Positions 1-7,135 of a stretch of DNA of 15,083 nt are shown here, one piece after another. A program made the translations under genes and the position numbers. Position 1 is the first letter of the stretch. Each line of letters starts with the position of its first letter. Location: NCBI GenBank assembly GCA_937859855.1, contig CALMAR010000134.1, forward strand, positions 1 to 15,083. Direction: 5' to 3'. The stretch is from an uncultured Kineosporia sp. GTDB taxonomy: Bacteria > Actinomycetota > Actinomycetes > Actinomycetales > Kineosporiaceae. Below the pieces are notes generated by a model that saw only the letters and a list, made by a program, of their open reading frames with translations, was not told the origin of the DNA and made no database searches.

Positions 1-1147
1 GGGTGTCGACGACGCCGTCCGGCAGCTCGAGCACGAGGGTCAGCCGGTCGTCGCGCAGCGCCTTGCGGAAGGCGGTCTCCAGTCCGGAGACGGTGGCTTC
101 GCCGGAGCGCAGCGCCTCGACGAACTGCGTGATGGCGATCACGGCGCGATGCCGGGCCGGGCGCAGCCACTGGTCGGCCAGCGACTGGACCGCATCGTGC
201 ACCGGGCGGAAGGTCACGGCCACCACCAGGGTGGCGGCGGCGGCGGCGAACGGTGCGGAGATCAGGCCGGCGGCTATCAGGGTCACCGCGACGTACGCAG
301 CCGCCAGCAGCCCCGCGATGACGGCGTAGGCGATGGTCCGGGCGATCACGAGGTCGACGTCGTACAGCCGGTGCCGCAGGATGGCCACGCAGGCGCTGAT
401 CGGGAGCAGCACGAGCGCGATCGCGGCCAGCAGCTGGATCGGCGCCCACACCGTCCAGAGCGCCGCGGACGCGGGCAGGACGACGCCGACCAGGCCAGCC
501 GCCAGAACCACCCACTTGAGCTGGTCGCGTTCGGCCCCGCGAGCTCGCCGGAGCCGCAGGAGCAGGGCCACGACGGAGCTGATGAGCGCGGCGCAGATCA
601 GGGCCGCACCCGCTCCGAACAGCAGATCTGCCGGGAACCCCGCGCGGGCGTAGGGGTTCACCCCGCCGGCGAAGTCGTCACCGAGCCGAGGGTTCAGCGC
701 CCAGCCCGGGACGGCGAGGACAGCCCCGGCCCCCCAGACCCACACCACGGCTCGCCATCGGGGATGCGGGAATGTGCCGTCCGGGAAGAGCACGAACAGC
801 AGGATCAGGCCCGACGCCGCGAAGATCCATGACAGCAAGCCCAGGAGCTGGGCTATGGACCCGAGCGGCCACCCCCGCGGCGCCGCGCGGATCCCGTAGG
901 CCAGCGAGAAGTCGGCCACCACGGCGTTCAGCAGCGCGTACAGCAGGAGCAGCCAGCCGATCGGGTGGCGCGGGAAGCGGTGCACGATCAACGCCCCGGC
1001 TGCGGCCTGGATGACGGCGTAGAGCAGGTACAGCACGGCTTCGGCCAGGCCCTTGCCGTCCGCGGTGAGGCAGACCGCGGCCACCTCGAGCGCGAAAACC
1101 ACCGCGACGATGCTGGCCGCCACCCTCCGGGCGGCCTTCCCTGACAT
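1..1147 (-). CDS. Sensor histidine kinase, N-terminal membrane part (runs off left edge)
   Basis: Reading the minus strand from ATG at 1147 gives an uninterrupted frame of 382 codons to the window edge, so the 3' end is missing. The protein begins MSGKAARRVAAS and has about eight to ten hydrophobic helices spread over residues 12-300. Around residues 255-270 it carries ILRHRLYDVDLVIART. This matches the ILR-x-RLYD-x-D-x-VI-x-RT motif that ends the membrane sensor region of a large actinobacterial two-component kinase family. After it comes a soluble stretch (QWLRPARHRAVIA, then LETAFRKALRDDRLTLVLEL) like the linker before the kinase core. The dimerisation/phosphoacceptor and ATPase domains are not in the window, so kinase activity is inferred from the sensor part. 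A response regulator is expected further left. No Shine-Dalgarno precedes the ATG, so translation may be leaderless. The gene is divergent from the membrane gene at 1287. Confidence 0.78.
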   Translation of the reverse strand, partial: MSGKAARRVAASIVAVVFALEVAAVCLTADGKGLAEAVLYLLYAVIQAAAGALIVHRFPRHPIGWLLLLYALLNAVVADFSLAYGIRAAPRGWPLGSIAQLLGLLSWIFAASGLILLFVLFPDGTFPHPRWRAVVWVWGAGAVLAVPGWALNPRLGDDFAGGVNPYARAGFPADLLFGAGAALICAALISSVVALLLRLRRARGAERDQLKWVVLAAGLVGVVLPASAALWTVWAPIQLLAAIALVLLPISACVAILRHRLYDVDLVIARTIAYAVIAGLLAAAYVAVTLIAAGLISAPFAAAAATLVVAVTFRPVHDAVQSLADQWLRPARHRAVIAITQFVEALRSGEATVSGLETAFRKALRDDRLTLVLELPDGVVDT

Positions 1148-1165
1148 ACCGAAATTGTGTCAGGG
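1139..1165. promoter_or_regulatory. Inverted repeat across the kinase start codon, possible operator
   Basis: CCCTGACA at 1139-1146 and TGTCAGGG at 1158-1165 are perfect 8-base inverted arms with an 11-base spacer. The kinase ATG (1147-1145, minus) lies on the inner edge of one arm. On the minus strand the spacer reads CAATTTCGGTA, and an ACAATT-like -10 ends about five bases before the ATG, which would suit a leaderless transcript. A dimeric regulator bound here would cover the start of transcription. Function is inferred from symmetry and position only. Confidence 0.35.
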
Positions 1166-1286
1166 AGGTGCAGCGCGGGCATGCGTGTCAGCACGCATTC
1201 GGGTCGCGAGCTGCACCCGATGCCCGGGCCCCGCAGGCGTCCTTACTGTCGCCCCACGACAGCAGATCGACCATGAGGAGGACCAG

Positions 1287-1922
1287 ATGTCCGGCACCAC
1301 GATCGCGTCCGTCCAGCCCGCGCGCCAGCAGGATCTCGCCCGCCGGGGACGCTGGTGCGTCGTGGCCGGCCTCGTCGGCCTCGCGCAGGGGGCCGCGGTG
1401 CTGGTCTGGCCACGTCAGGTCGGCGAGGGCCGGTACAGCTTCCCGTTCAGCGCCAGCTGGCACGTCGTCGCGCAGGCCACGTTCTTCCTGCAGCACCTGC
1501 CGCTCGTCGCGGCGGTGGCCGCCGTGGCCGCCGTGCCAGCGATACGGCAGGAGAGACTGGCGCACCGGGCCCTGATCGTGGCCACCATCGGCCTGGGCCT
1601 GCTGGCACTGCTGGAGCTGGTCGCGATGACGGCCGCCACCACCGCCAGCGACTCCTCCCTCGCCATCGCGGTGAACACCGCCTACGGCGTCCCGGTGCTC
1701 TTGACCGGTGCTGGCCTGATGGTGGCCAGCATCGTCCTGCTCCGGCGGCACATTCTGGGCCACCGCCTGCCGCTGACCCTGTTGGCCCTGGGACTCTTCG
1801 TCTTCGCCGTCCTGACCCCGGCCCTGTCGACGGACTCGTTCCTTGCGGGCCGCCTGGCGATCATGGGGTGGATGGCGCTCTTCACCTTGCTCGGCCACGT
1901 GATGCAGCGACCCGGGCGCTGA
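1287..1922 (+). CDS. Small integral membrane protein, four predicted helices, unknown function
   Basis: The ATG at 1287 is preceded by AGGAGGA at 1276-1282, which decides this start over the longer open frame upstream. The 211-residue product has a short soluble N-terminus (about residues 1-20). Hydrophobic helices follow near residues 21-40 (WCVVAGLVGLAQGAAVLVW), 60-80, 90-115, 130-150 and 160-205. It ends in a short basic tail, HVMQRPGR. A conserved-looking extracytoplasmic segment, GEGRYSFPFSASWHVVAQ, lies between the first two helices. I do not recognise a named family, though the layout resembles the small DUF-type membrane proteins common in actinomycetes. The gene is divergent from the sensor kinase with a gap of about 140 bases, so shared control is possible. 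It is convergent with the oxidoreductase gene, 77 bases away. Confidence 0.75.
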   Translation: MSGTTIASVQPARQQDLARRGRWCVVAGLVGLAQGAAVLVWPRQVGEGRYSFPFSASWHVVAQATFFLQHLPLVAAVAAVAAVPAIRQERLAHRALIVATIGLGLLALLELVAMTAATTASDSSLAIAVNTAYGVPVLLTGAGLMVASIVLLRRHILGHRLPLTLLALGLFVFAVLTPALSTDSFLAGRLAIMGWMALFTLLGHVMQRPGR

Positions 1923-1999
1923 CCGGGACCAGCGGCGGCCGATCAGCGGTGTTCCCGGCCGGACGCGCGGTAGCAGGAGCTCGGCCTCCGGGCGTTCGG

Positions 2000-2965
2000 T
2001 CAGGGGATGAGGACGAGCTTGCCTGGTGCGTGTCCGGCGATGCCGGCCTGGTGGGCGGCGGCGGCCTGCTCCAGGGGATAGGTGGCGCCGACGATGACTC
2101 GCAGTTCTCCGGCGCCGGCTCTGGCCGCCAGTCCGGGCCGAGCTGCCTCACGGATGTCGGCACCCATGTCGGCGCCGGGCGCATTGCCGAGGACTTTGGC
2201 GCCTTCTCGAGCCCGGCGGGGACCACCGGCGATGGAGGCGATGCGTCCCGGTGCGCTGACCAGGGCCAGGGAGGTGTCGAGCGCTTCGTCGGTGCCGATG
2301 AGGTCCAGGGCGGCGTCGATGCCGCTGGGGGCTACGGCCTGGACCCGCTGGAGCAGGCCCGGCCCGTAGGTGACGGGGATGGCACCGAGGCTGCGGAGCA
2401 GTTCGTGGTTGGTCTCGGCGGCGCTGGCGATGACGGTGGCCCCCAGGTTGACCGCGAGCTGGATGGCCAGCAGCCCGACCCCGCCGGATCCGCCGTGAAT
2501 CAGAACGGTGTCACCGGCCTGCACACCCGCAGCGTGCAGGGCATGGGTGGCGGTGACGCCGGTCAGCATCAATGCACCGGCCTGCGGCCACCCGAGGCTG
2601 GCGGGCTTGGCGATCAGGGAGCTGGTGGGAGCGACGACGTAGTCGGCATAGGCGGCGGTGACGGGGTAGGCGATGACTTCGTCCCCAACCTGGGCGCCGG
2701 TGACATCGGCACCGATGGCGGTGATGACCCCCGCACATTCCAAGCCGATCTTGGGCAGCGACTCGGTGCCGACGCCGGCCTCGTCCTTGTGCTTGTCGTC
2801 GACTCTGTGGAAGGTGCCGCTGTACAGCTTCCAGTCGATGGGGTTCACGCCGGCGGCCTTGACCTGGATGACGACCTGCCCGGGCGCCGGGGTGGGGATG
2901 GGCACCTCGACGACGTCGAGGACGTCGGGGCTGCCGTAGGCGGTGGGCCGGACGATGCGGGCCAT
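2000..2965 (-). CDS. NADP-dependent oxidoreductase, quinone reductase-like MDR family
   Basis: The 321-residue protein starts at ATG 2965, with AGGAG about nine bases upstream on the minus strand. It has the medium-chain dehydrogenase/reductase layout. The GroES-like N-terminal half includes KAAGVNPIDWKLYSG (residues 36-50). The Rossmann half has the nucleotide-binding motif HGGSGGVG at 157-164, followed by LAIQLAVNLGATVIASA. The zinc-ligand pattern of true alcohol dehydrogenases is absent, which fits the zeta-crystallin/quinone-reductase branch that reduces quinones or enones with NADPH. The length is typical. The protein should be cytoplasmic. The MFS transporter gene lies upstream on the same strand, 132 bases away, so co-transcription is possible but not shown. 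The substrate cannot be read from the sequence. Confidence 0.88.
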   Translation of the reverse strand: MARIVRPTAYGSPDVLDVVEVPIPTPAPGQVVIQVKAAGVNPIDWKLYSGTFHRVDDKHKDEAGVGTESLPKIGLECAGVITAIGADVTGAQVGDEVIAYPVTAAYADYVVAPTSSLIAKPASLGWPQAGALMLTGVTATHALHAAGVQAGDTVLIHGGSGGVGLLAIQLAVNLGATVIASAAETNHELLRSLGAIPVTYGPGLLQRVQAVAPSGIDAALDLIGTDEALDTSLALVSAPGRIASIAGGPRRAREGAKVLGNAPGADMGADIREAARPGLAARAGAGELRVIVGATYPLEQAAAAHQAGIAGHAPGKLVLIP

Positions 2966-3097
2966 CAGGGATGCTCCTTCTGGTTCCGGCGAATCGCTGG
3001 ATTGGGGTCAGCCAGTGATCCACGAGGTGTCACCGGCATTCCTAGCAGAAGCGCCGTCCAGGCGTTGATGAGCCCGCGCGTGGTAGCTGCCCGGGGC

Positions 3098-4360
3098 TTA
3101 CAGGAGTTCTCCTCCGGCGGCCTCTACGGGGGCGGGCTCGGCGGTCTCGGCCGGCGCGGTCCACCGGCCGCGGGTGGCCAGGGCAATGAAGATCGCGGCA
3201 GCCAGGCCACATCCAGCGAACAGGGTGAAACTGCCGGCCGGGCTGTGCCCGACAATCTGCCCGACGATGGACGGCGCCGCGATCGCACCGACGCGCCCGA
3301 TGCTCAGGGTCAGGCCGAGCGCCTGGCCGCGCAGGTGCGGTGGGTAGGAGCGGTCGACCACGCTGTTGAGCACGACCAGCCCGCCCTGGGCACAGGTGCC
3401 CGCCAACAGGATCAGGAGGTACAGCGCGAACTGCGGCGGCGAGGAGATGCTGGCGAACATGACCAGGGCGGCACTCGCGTAGATCGCCACGGCGACGCGG
3501 GGACCACCTAGCCGGTCGGCGAACAGCGCCACCACGACCGAGCCGACGGCTGCGCCGGCGTTCAGGACGATCTGGAAGCCGAGCGAGGGCCCGAGGTCGT
3601 ACCCAGCGGCCCGCATGATGCCGGGGAGCCAGGTGTTGAGCCCGTACCAGAGCAACAGGCCGACCACGGTCGCCGCTATGAAGAACACGGTGGGGCTCAG
3701 CCGGGCACCACGGAATTCGGCATAGGAGGCGCGGCTCGCGACCGGCCCGTTCTCCTCCGCACCGGCCGGAGTCGTGGGCAGGAAGCGCCAGCTCAGCACG
3801 GCCGCGATGAGGAGGAGCGGAAGCGGCAGGGCGAACAGCACCATCGGGCCATGAGCGGGGATCACCTTGACCCCGACCACTGCGGCGAGCAGGCCGCCGA
3901 TCGGGATGGCGGCGAACATGGCCGCGTAGATCATGCTCCGCCGGCGCCGCGGCGCCACCGCCAGTGTGATGGTGGAGGTCAGGGGGAGCAGACCGCCGAG
4001 GCCCACTCCAGTCAGGAAGCGAAACGTCCCGAGCATGGTGCCGGTCGAGGTGAACGCGCACGCCGTGCCGAACACCGCCATGACCGAGATGAGGCCCAGG
4101 ACGAGCGAGCGCCGGCTCAGCCGGGTCGCGAGCGTCCCCGCCGTGAGCGCCCCGACGAGCATGCCAGCGAAGGCGGCGCTGCCGATGTAGCCGGCCTTCG
4201 AGTTGGTCAGGTGCCAGGACGGATCATGCACGAGGGCGGGCAGCGCCGAGCCGTAGACGCCTTGGTCGTACCCCTCGAGCAGAATGACGAACGCACAGGT
4301 CACGACGATGGGCAGGGCGCCCGTTCCAGGCCGGGTCGCTTGCCGGTTCATCGCGAACAT
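3098..4360 (-). CDS. MFS transporter, aromatic acid:H+ symporter-like
   Basis: I place the start at ATG 4360 (MFAMNRQ, 420 residues) because AAGGAG sits seven bases upstream. The frame stays open to 4420, but without a comparable ribosome site. Twelve hydrophobic segments are apparent, in two six-helix halves. Helix 1 carries LLEGYDQGVYGSALP (about residues 27-41), close to the D-G-[FY]-D-x-x-x-x-G signature of the AAHS branch (BenK/PcaK-type benzoate and protocatechuate importers). The helix 2-3 loop reads GTLATRLSRRS and the helix 8-9 loop reads ALFADRLGGPR, both versions of MFS motif A. The protein would move an organic acid or drug-like solute across the plasma membrane with protons; direction and substrate are inference. 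The neighbouring reductase and the divergent cupin gene would suit uptake and conversion of an aromatic compound. Confidence 0.85.
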   Translation of the reverse strand: MFAMNRQATRPGTGALPIVVTCAFVILLEGYDQGVYGSALPALVHDPSWHLTNSKAGYIGSAAFAGMLVGALTAGTLATRLSRRSLVLGLISVMAVFGTACAFTSTGTMLGTFRFLTGVGLGGLLPLTSTITLAVAPRRRRSMIYAAMFAAIPIGGLLAAVVGVKVIPAHGPMVLFALPLPLLLIAAVLSWRFLPTTPAGAEENGPVASRASYAEFRGARLSPTVFFIAATVVGLLLWYGLNTWLPGIMRAAGYDLGPSLGFQIVLNAGAAVGSVVVALFADRLGGPRVAVAIYASAALVMFASISSPPQFALYLLILLAGTCAQGGLVVLNSVVDRSYPPHLRGQALGLTLSIGRVGAIAAPSIVGQIVGHSPAGSFTLFAGCGLAAAIFIALATRGRWTAPAETAEPAPVEAAGGELL

Positions 4361-4525
4361 CAGGTGACTCCTTCGTCTCCGTGTTGCCAGCGGGGCACCA
4401 GTGAAGAGTAAGCCGCTCATGAGTTCCGAGATAGCCCTCAGATATCGCCCCGAACCACCATTCTCCGGGCAACCGCGTAGTGTGAACGCTGCCTTACCAG
4501 GTCACCCTCGACTGAGGAGCATTGG
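4361..4525. promoter_or_regulatory. Divergent intergenic region between MFS transporter and cupin genes
   Basis: This 165-base gap must hold the promoters of both outward-facing genes. On the plus strand TAGTGT (4478-4483) is a possible -10 for the cupin gene. On the minus strand TACTCT (4410-4405) is a possible -10 for the transporter. Neither has a convincing -35 at normal spacing. The ribosome sites are clear: GAGGAG at 4514-4519 for the cupin, and AAGGAG on the minus strand for the transporter. Confidence 0.35.
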
Positions 4526-5017
4526 ATGCCAGATGCCCTGGTTGTGCCGCCAGGCGGGGGTGAGCGGCTGATCGCCCGCGGCAGCAGCTTGCTGTTCAAG
4601 GCCACCGCCGCCACCACTGGTGGCGCGTTCTCGTTGCATGAGCGCCACATCCCGGCCGGCGGCCGGCGGCCGCCCGCGCACGTACACCCCGGCCGGGTCG
4701 AAGCCTTCTGGGTGCTCAGCGGAGAAGCCGAGTTCGAGCTGGACGGCGCGATCAGCCGGCATCCAGCGGGAGCCTTCGTGCTGGTGCCAGGTGGAGTCGG
4801 GCACACCTTCGGCGCCACGGCGAGCTCGGATGCGCATGTGCTGGTACTGCACGCACCCGCGCTGGACGACTACTTCCGCGAGCTGGACGCACTGTGGTCC
4901 TCAGCCGCGCCACCGGCCCGCGAGGCCGAGATCGAGCTGATGCAGCGTCATGGCATGCAGCCTTACCCGTCTCACCCGTCTCAGCCGTCTCAGCCGTCTC
5001 AGCCGTCGAGCGGATAG
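4526..5017 (+). CDS. Single-domain cupin protein with serine/proline repeat tail
   Basis: The 163-residue protein starts at ATG 4526, six bases after GAGGAG. It is a small beta-barrel cupin. Motif 1 runs through AHVHPGRVEAFWVLSG, with metal ligands H52, H54 and E59. Motif 2 runs through HPAGAFVLVPGGVGHTF, with H93 as the fourth ligand. All four expected metal-binding residues are present, so it is probably a metal-binding enzyme or ligand sensor. The reaction cannot be told from the fold. After the barrel, a helical segment (DDYFRELDALWSSAAPPAREAEIELMQRHGM) is typical of this family's tail. The last residues are a low-complexity S-Q-P repeat encoded by a 9-base tandem repeat. The gene is divergent from the MFS transporter, suggesting a shared metabolic context. 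Confidence 0.85.
   Translation: MPDALVVPPGGGERLIARGSSLLFKATAATTGGAFSLHERHIPAGGRRPPAHVHPGRVEAFWVLSGEAEFELDGAISRHPAGAFVLVPGGVGHTFGATASSDAHVLVLHAPALDDYFRELDALWSSAAPPAREAEIELMQRHGMQPYPSHPSQPSQPSQPSSG
4967..5007 (+). repeat. 9-base tandem repeat in the cupin 3' end
   Basis: About 4.5 head-to-tail copies of the 9-base unit CCGTCTCAG begin at 4967, 4976, 4985, 4994 and 5003. The first copy ends in C instead of G and the last is partial. Because the unit is three codons long, slippage keeps the frame and only changes the number of Pro-Ser-Gln/His triplets before the stop at 5015. Confidence 0.9.
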
Positions 5018-5086
5018 AACGGAAACCCGCGGCCACGACATCGCAGCTGGCTTTTTCGTGCCGTGGACGCGCCGGCGCCCCGCTTC

Positions 5087-5092
5087 TAGGGT
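5087..5092 (+). promoter_or_regulatory. Possible -10 element for a leaderless ABC ATPase transcript
   Basis: TAGGGT fits the actinobacterial TANNNT -10 pattern and ends six bases before the GTG at 5099. That is the usual spacing when transcription begins at the first base of the start codon. No Shine-Dalgarno lies in front of this GTG, which supports the reading. No clear -35 was seen. Confidence 0.4.
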
Positions 5093-5098
5093 GGCGGT

Positions 5099-6085
5099 GT
5101 GGTGGGCGCCGAAACCGGCCCGCTGCCCTCGCCTGCCGGCGGCGGCCGCGGAACGGCACTGAGCGCCGATCACCTGTCGAAGCGGTTCGGTGACCGGATC
5201 GCTTTCGAGGATCTGACCTTTGAAGTGGCCCGCGGTGAGGTGTTCGGTTTCCTGGGTCCCAACGGTGCCGGGAAGACCACAACAGTTCGCACGCTCGGCA
5301 CGCTCCTGACCCCGACGACAGGTTCCGCGACGGTCGCGGGGATCCCGCTGCAGCCGGAGAACGGGGTGGAGATCCGGCGAAGGATCTCGGTCATGCCCGA
5401 GGCCCCGGGGCTGTTTCTGCGGCTGAGTGTGATGGAGAACCTCGAATGCTTCTCCGACCTGTACAACGTCCCGCGCGCCGCCGACCGGATTGACCGGGCG
5501 CTGCGAGCGGTGAAGCTGACCGATCGTGCCGGTCAGACGTGCGGCACTCTGTCCAAGGGGCTGCGCCAGCGGGTCGCCCTGGCCAGGGCGCTGATCAGCG
5601 ACCCCGAACTGCTGTTCCTCGACGAGCCGACCTCCGGCTTGGATCCGGTCGCGGCCCGGGAGGTGCTCGAGCTGATCGGCAGCCTTCGCCAGCGTGGCGT
5701 GACGATCTTCCTGACCACGCACCGCCTGGACGAAGCCGAACGTCTTTGCGACCGGGTCGCGATCCTGAACGGGACGCTGCGCATCATCGGGCCGCCGGAC
5801 GAATTGCGCGAGCGGCTCTTCACCAGGACGCTCGCGGTCACGACCACGCGCCCGCTGGCCGGCGCTGATGGCCTGTTCGCCGGCCTTCCATCCGTTGACG
5901 ACTGGCACCAGGATGGCCCCGCCGTCTACGTGCTGTCCGTCTCCGACGTAGCCGTCGCCGCGCCCGCCGTCACTCGCGCACTGGTGGCGGCCGGGGCCGA
6001 CGTCCTGTCGATCAGTCCGTCACGACCTTCGCTGCAGGACGTCTACCTCAAACTGATCGACTCCAGCGAAGCGGCATCCGGGTGA
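5099..6085 (+). CDS. ABC transporter ATP-binding protein (ABC-2 exporter type)
   Basis: The frame can only begin after an in-frame TAG at 5087, so GTG 5099 (or GTG 5102) is the start; no ribosome site is seen. The 328-residue protein has every ATPase motif: Walker A GPNGAGKTT at 53-61, ABC signature LSKGLRQR at 151-158, Walker B LLFLDEP at 171-177 with the catalytic Glu, D-loop SGLD, and switch His in TTHR at 208. Sequence context and the roughly 100-residue C-terminal extension fit the DrrA/CcmA-like group that pairs with ABC-2 permeases for export of drugs, lipids or peptides. It acts on the inner face of the membrane with the next gene's product. Its TGA shares four bases (GTGA, 6082-6085) with the permease start, so translation is coupled and the two are made together. 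The substrate is unknown. Confidence 0.93.
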   Translation: MVGAETGPLPSPAGGGRGTALSADHLSKRFGDRIAFEDLTFEVARGEVFGFLGPNGAGKTTTVRTLGTLLTPTTGSATVAGIPLQPENGVEIRRRISVMPEAPGLFLRLSVMENLECFSDLYNVPRAADRIDRALRAVKLTDRAGQTCGTLSKGLRQRVALARALISDPELLFLDEPTSGLDPVAAREVLELIGSLRQRGVTIFLTTHRLDEAERLCDRVAILNGTLRIIGPPDELRERLFTRTLAVTTTRPLAGADGLFAGLPSVDDWHQDGPAVYVLSVSDVAVAAPAVTRALVAAGADVLSISPSRPSLQDVYLKLIDSSEAASG

Positions 6086-6810
6086 GAGACATCAATCGCA
6101 GACGGGTCCGTGGCATCCTTCGTAAGGATCTGCGCGAGTTCCGGCGCAACCGCTCGCTCACCGCCGGGATGGCGATAGTCCCGGTCATCTTCTCGGTCCA
6201 GCCGCTGATCCAGGTCTTCACGTTTGATCCCTCGGTGGCCGGCCCGCTCCGGCACGAGCATGTGCTGCTCTACATGCTCGGCATACCAGCCCTGGTGCCG
6301 TCATTCGTGGCTGCGTATTCGATCGTGGGCGAACGTGAGCAAGGCACCCTCGAGCCCGTACTGACTACGCCGATCCGCCGCGAGGAGTTGCTACTGGCCA
6401 AGGCGCTGGCGTCGCTGCTGCCCTCGATCGGAGTCGCCTACCTCGTCTATGGCCTGTTCCTGGGTACTGTCGAACTCTTCGCCGCACCGTTGGTGGCATC
6501 AGCACTCATCCGGCCGCCCGATCTCCTCGCCCAACTGGTCTTCACTCCCCTGCTGGCGGGCTGGTCGATCTGGATCGCGATGATCATCTCCACCCGGGCG
6601 AACGACGTGCGGGTCGCGCAACAACTCGCCACCCTGGCCAGCCTTCCTTCGGTCGCTCTGACCACGCTGATCGCGCTGAACCTCATCAGCGCTTCTCTCA
6701 GCACTGCTGGCGTCGCAGCAATAGCGCTCCTGGTCCTCAACGCGATCGGCCTGCGATTTGTGTCAGCCATATTCGACCGCGAACGGCTGATCGCCGGCGC
6801 CCGCCCGTGA
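6082..6810 (+). CDS. ABC-2 type transporter permease
   Basis: It starts at GTG 6082 inside the ATPase stop codon, giving 242 residues. The N-terminus RGILRKDLREFRRNRSL is the cytoplasmic entry helix typical of ABC-2 permeases. About six hydrophobic helices follow. Between helices 2 and 3 the segment YSIVGEREQGTLEPVLTTPIRREELLLAK is the hallmark of the family (ER-x-x-GTLE-x-L-x-TP). It would form the membrane channel of the exporter, probably as a homodimer with two copies of the ATPase, since only one permease gene is present. A GC-rich hairpin 15 bases after the stop may end the operon. Confidence 0.9.
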   Translation: MRDINRRRVRGILRKDLREFRRNRSLTAGMAIVPVIFSVQPLIQVFTFDPSVAGPLRHEHVLLYMLGIPALVPSFVAAYSIVGEREQGTLEPVLTTPIRREELLLAKALASLLPSIGVAYLVYGLFLGTVELFAAPLVASALIRPPDLLAQLVFTPLLAGWSIWIAMIISTRANDVRVAQQLATLASLPSVALTTLIALNLISASLSTAGVAAIALLVLNAIGLRFVSAIFDRERLIAGARP

Positions 6811-6824
6811 ACCAGTCGTTCTGC

Positions 6825-6842
6825 GCCCGGCCGGCGCCGGGC
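6825..6842 (+). terminator. Hairpin after the ABC operon, possible terminator
   Basis: GCCCGGC at 6825-6831 and GCCGGGC at 6836-6842 form a perfect seven-pair stem with a four-base loop, 15 bases after the permease stop. There is no T-run after it, as is common in high-GC actinomycetes, so termination is plausible but unproven. Confidence 0.4.
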
Positions 6843-7135
6843 CCTAAACCACCAGGGGGAAGCCGGCCGAAGCTAAGGGTATTTCTTGTCAGAGTTATGG
6901 ATTCCCTCAGCCGTTGACAGGCTCAGTGTGAACAGGGGTGAATGAGCGCACACATAGCGAGCTTTCGCTGTGGCATTCACTTACGTGAAGGCACTTTACG
7001 GGGCCAGCGGGCCATGACCAGACCCGCGACAGCACCGTGAATGGCGTCCGGCCGGACCGAATCCGGCCTGACCGCCGGCAATGCGCCGCCGACCTGAACG
7101 GCATCCGCAAGAACAGCCTGTGGAGGAGACACCCA
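6843..7135. promoter_or_regulatory. Upstream region of the secreted dehydrogenase gene
   Basis: No gene is supported here. The stretch holds a GGAGGAG ribosome site at 7122-7128 for the next gene and an isolated TTGACA at 6914-6919 whose -10 partner at 17-18 bases is poor (GTGAAT). A 14-base symmetric site, TTCAC-TTAC-GTGAA (6976-6989), could bind a regulator. The long, relatively A/T-rich start of this gap (about 6875-6965) fits a promoter region. Confidence 0.35.
6976..6989. promoter_or_regulatory. Short palindrome upstream of the secreted enzyme gene, possible operator
   Basis: TTCAC and GTGAA are exact inverted halves separated by TTAC, about 150 bases before the ATG at 7136. The symmetry would suit a small helix-turn-helix dimer, but a 5-base arm can arise by chance. 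Confidence 0.25.

Noticed and set aside
1917..1958. A bidirectional terminator between the convergent membrane-protein and oxidoreductase genes
   Set aside because: Only 6-base arms with long loops (CGCTGA/TCAGCG and CCGGGA/TCCCGG), too weak to claim at this GC content.
1355..3511. A 718-codon open frame on the plus strand
   Set aside because: It crosses the membrane protein gene and runs antisense through the oxidoreductase and part of the transporter. Its composition is Gly/Arg/Asp-rich low complexity, typical of high-GC antisense shadows.
6914..6943. A sigma-70 type promoter from TTGACA
   Set aside because: The -35 is perfect, but the -10 at 17-18 bases is poor and the start codon is nearly 200 bases away.
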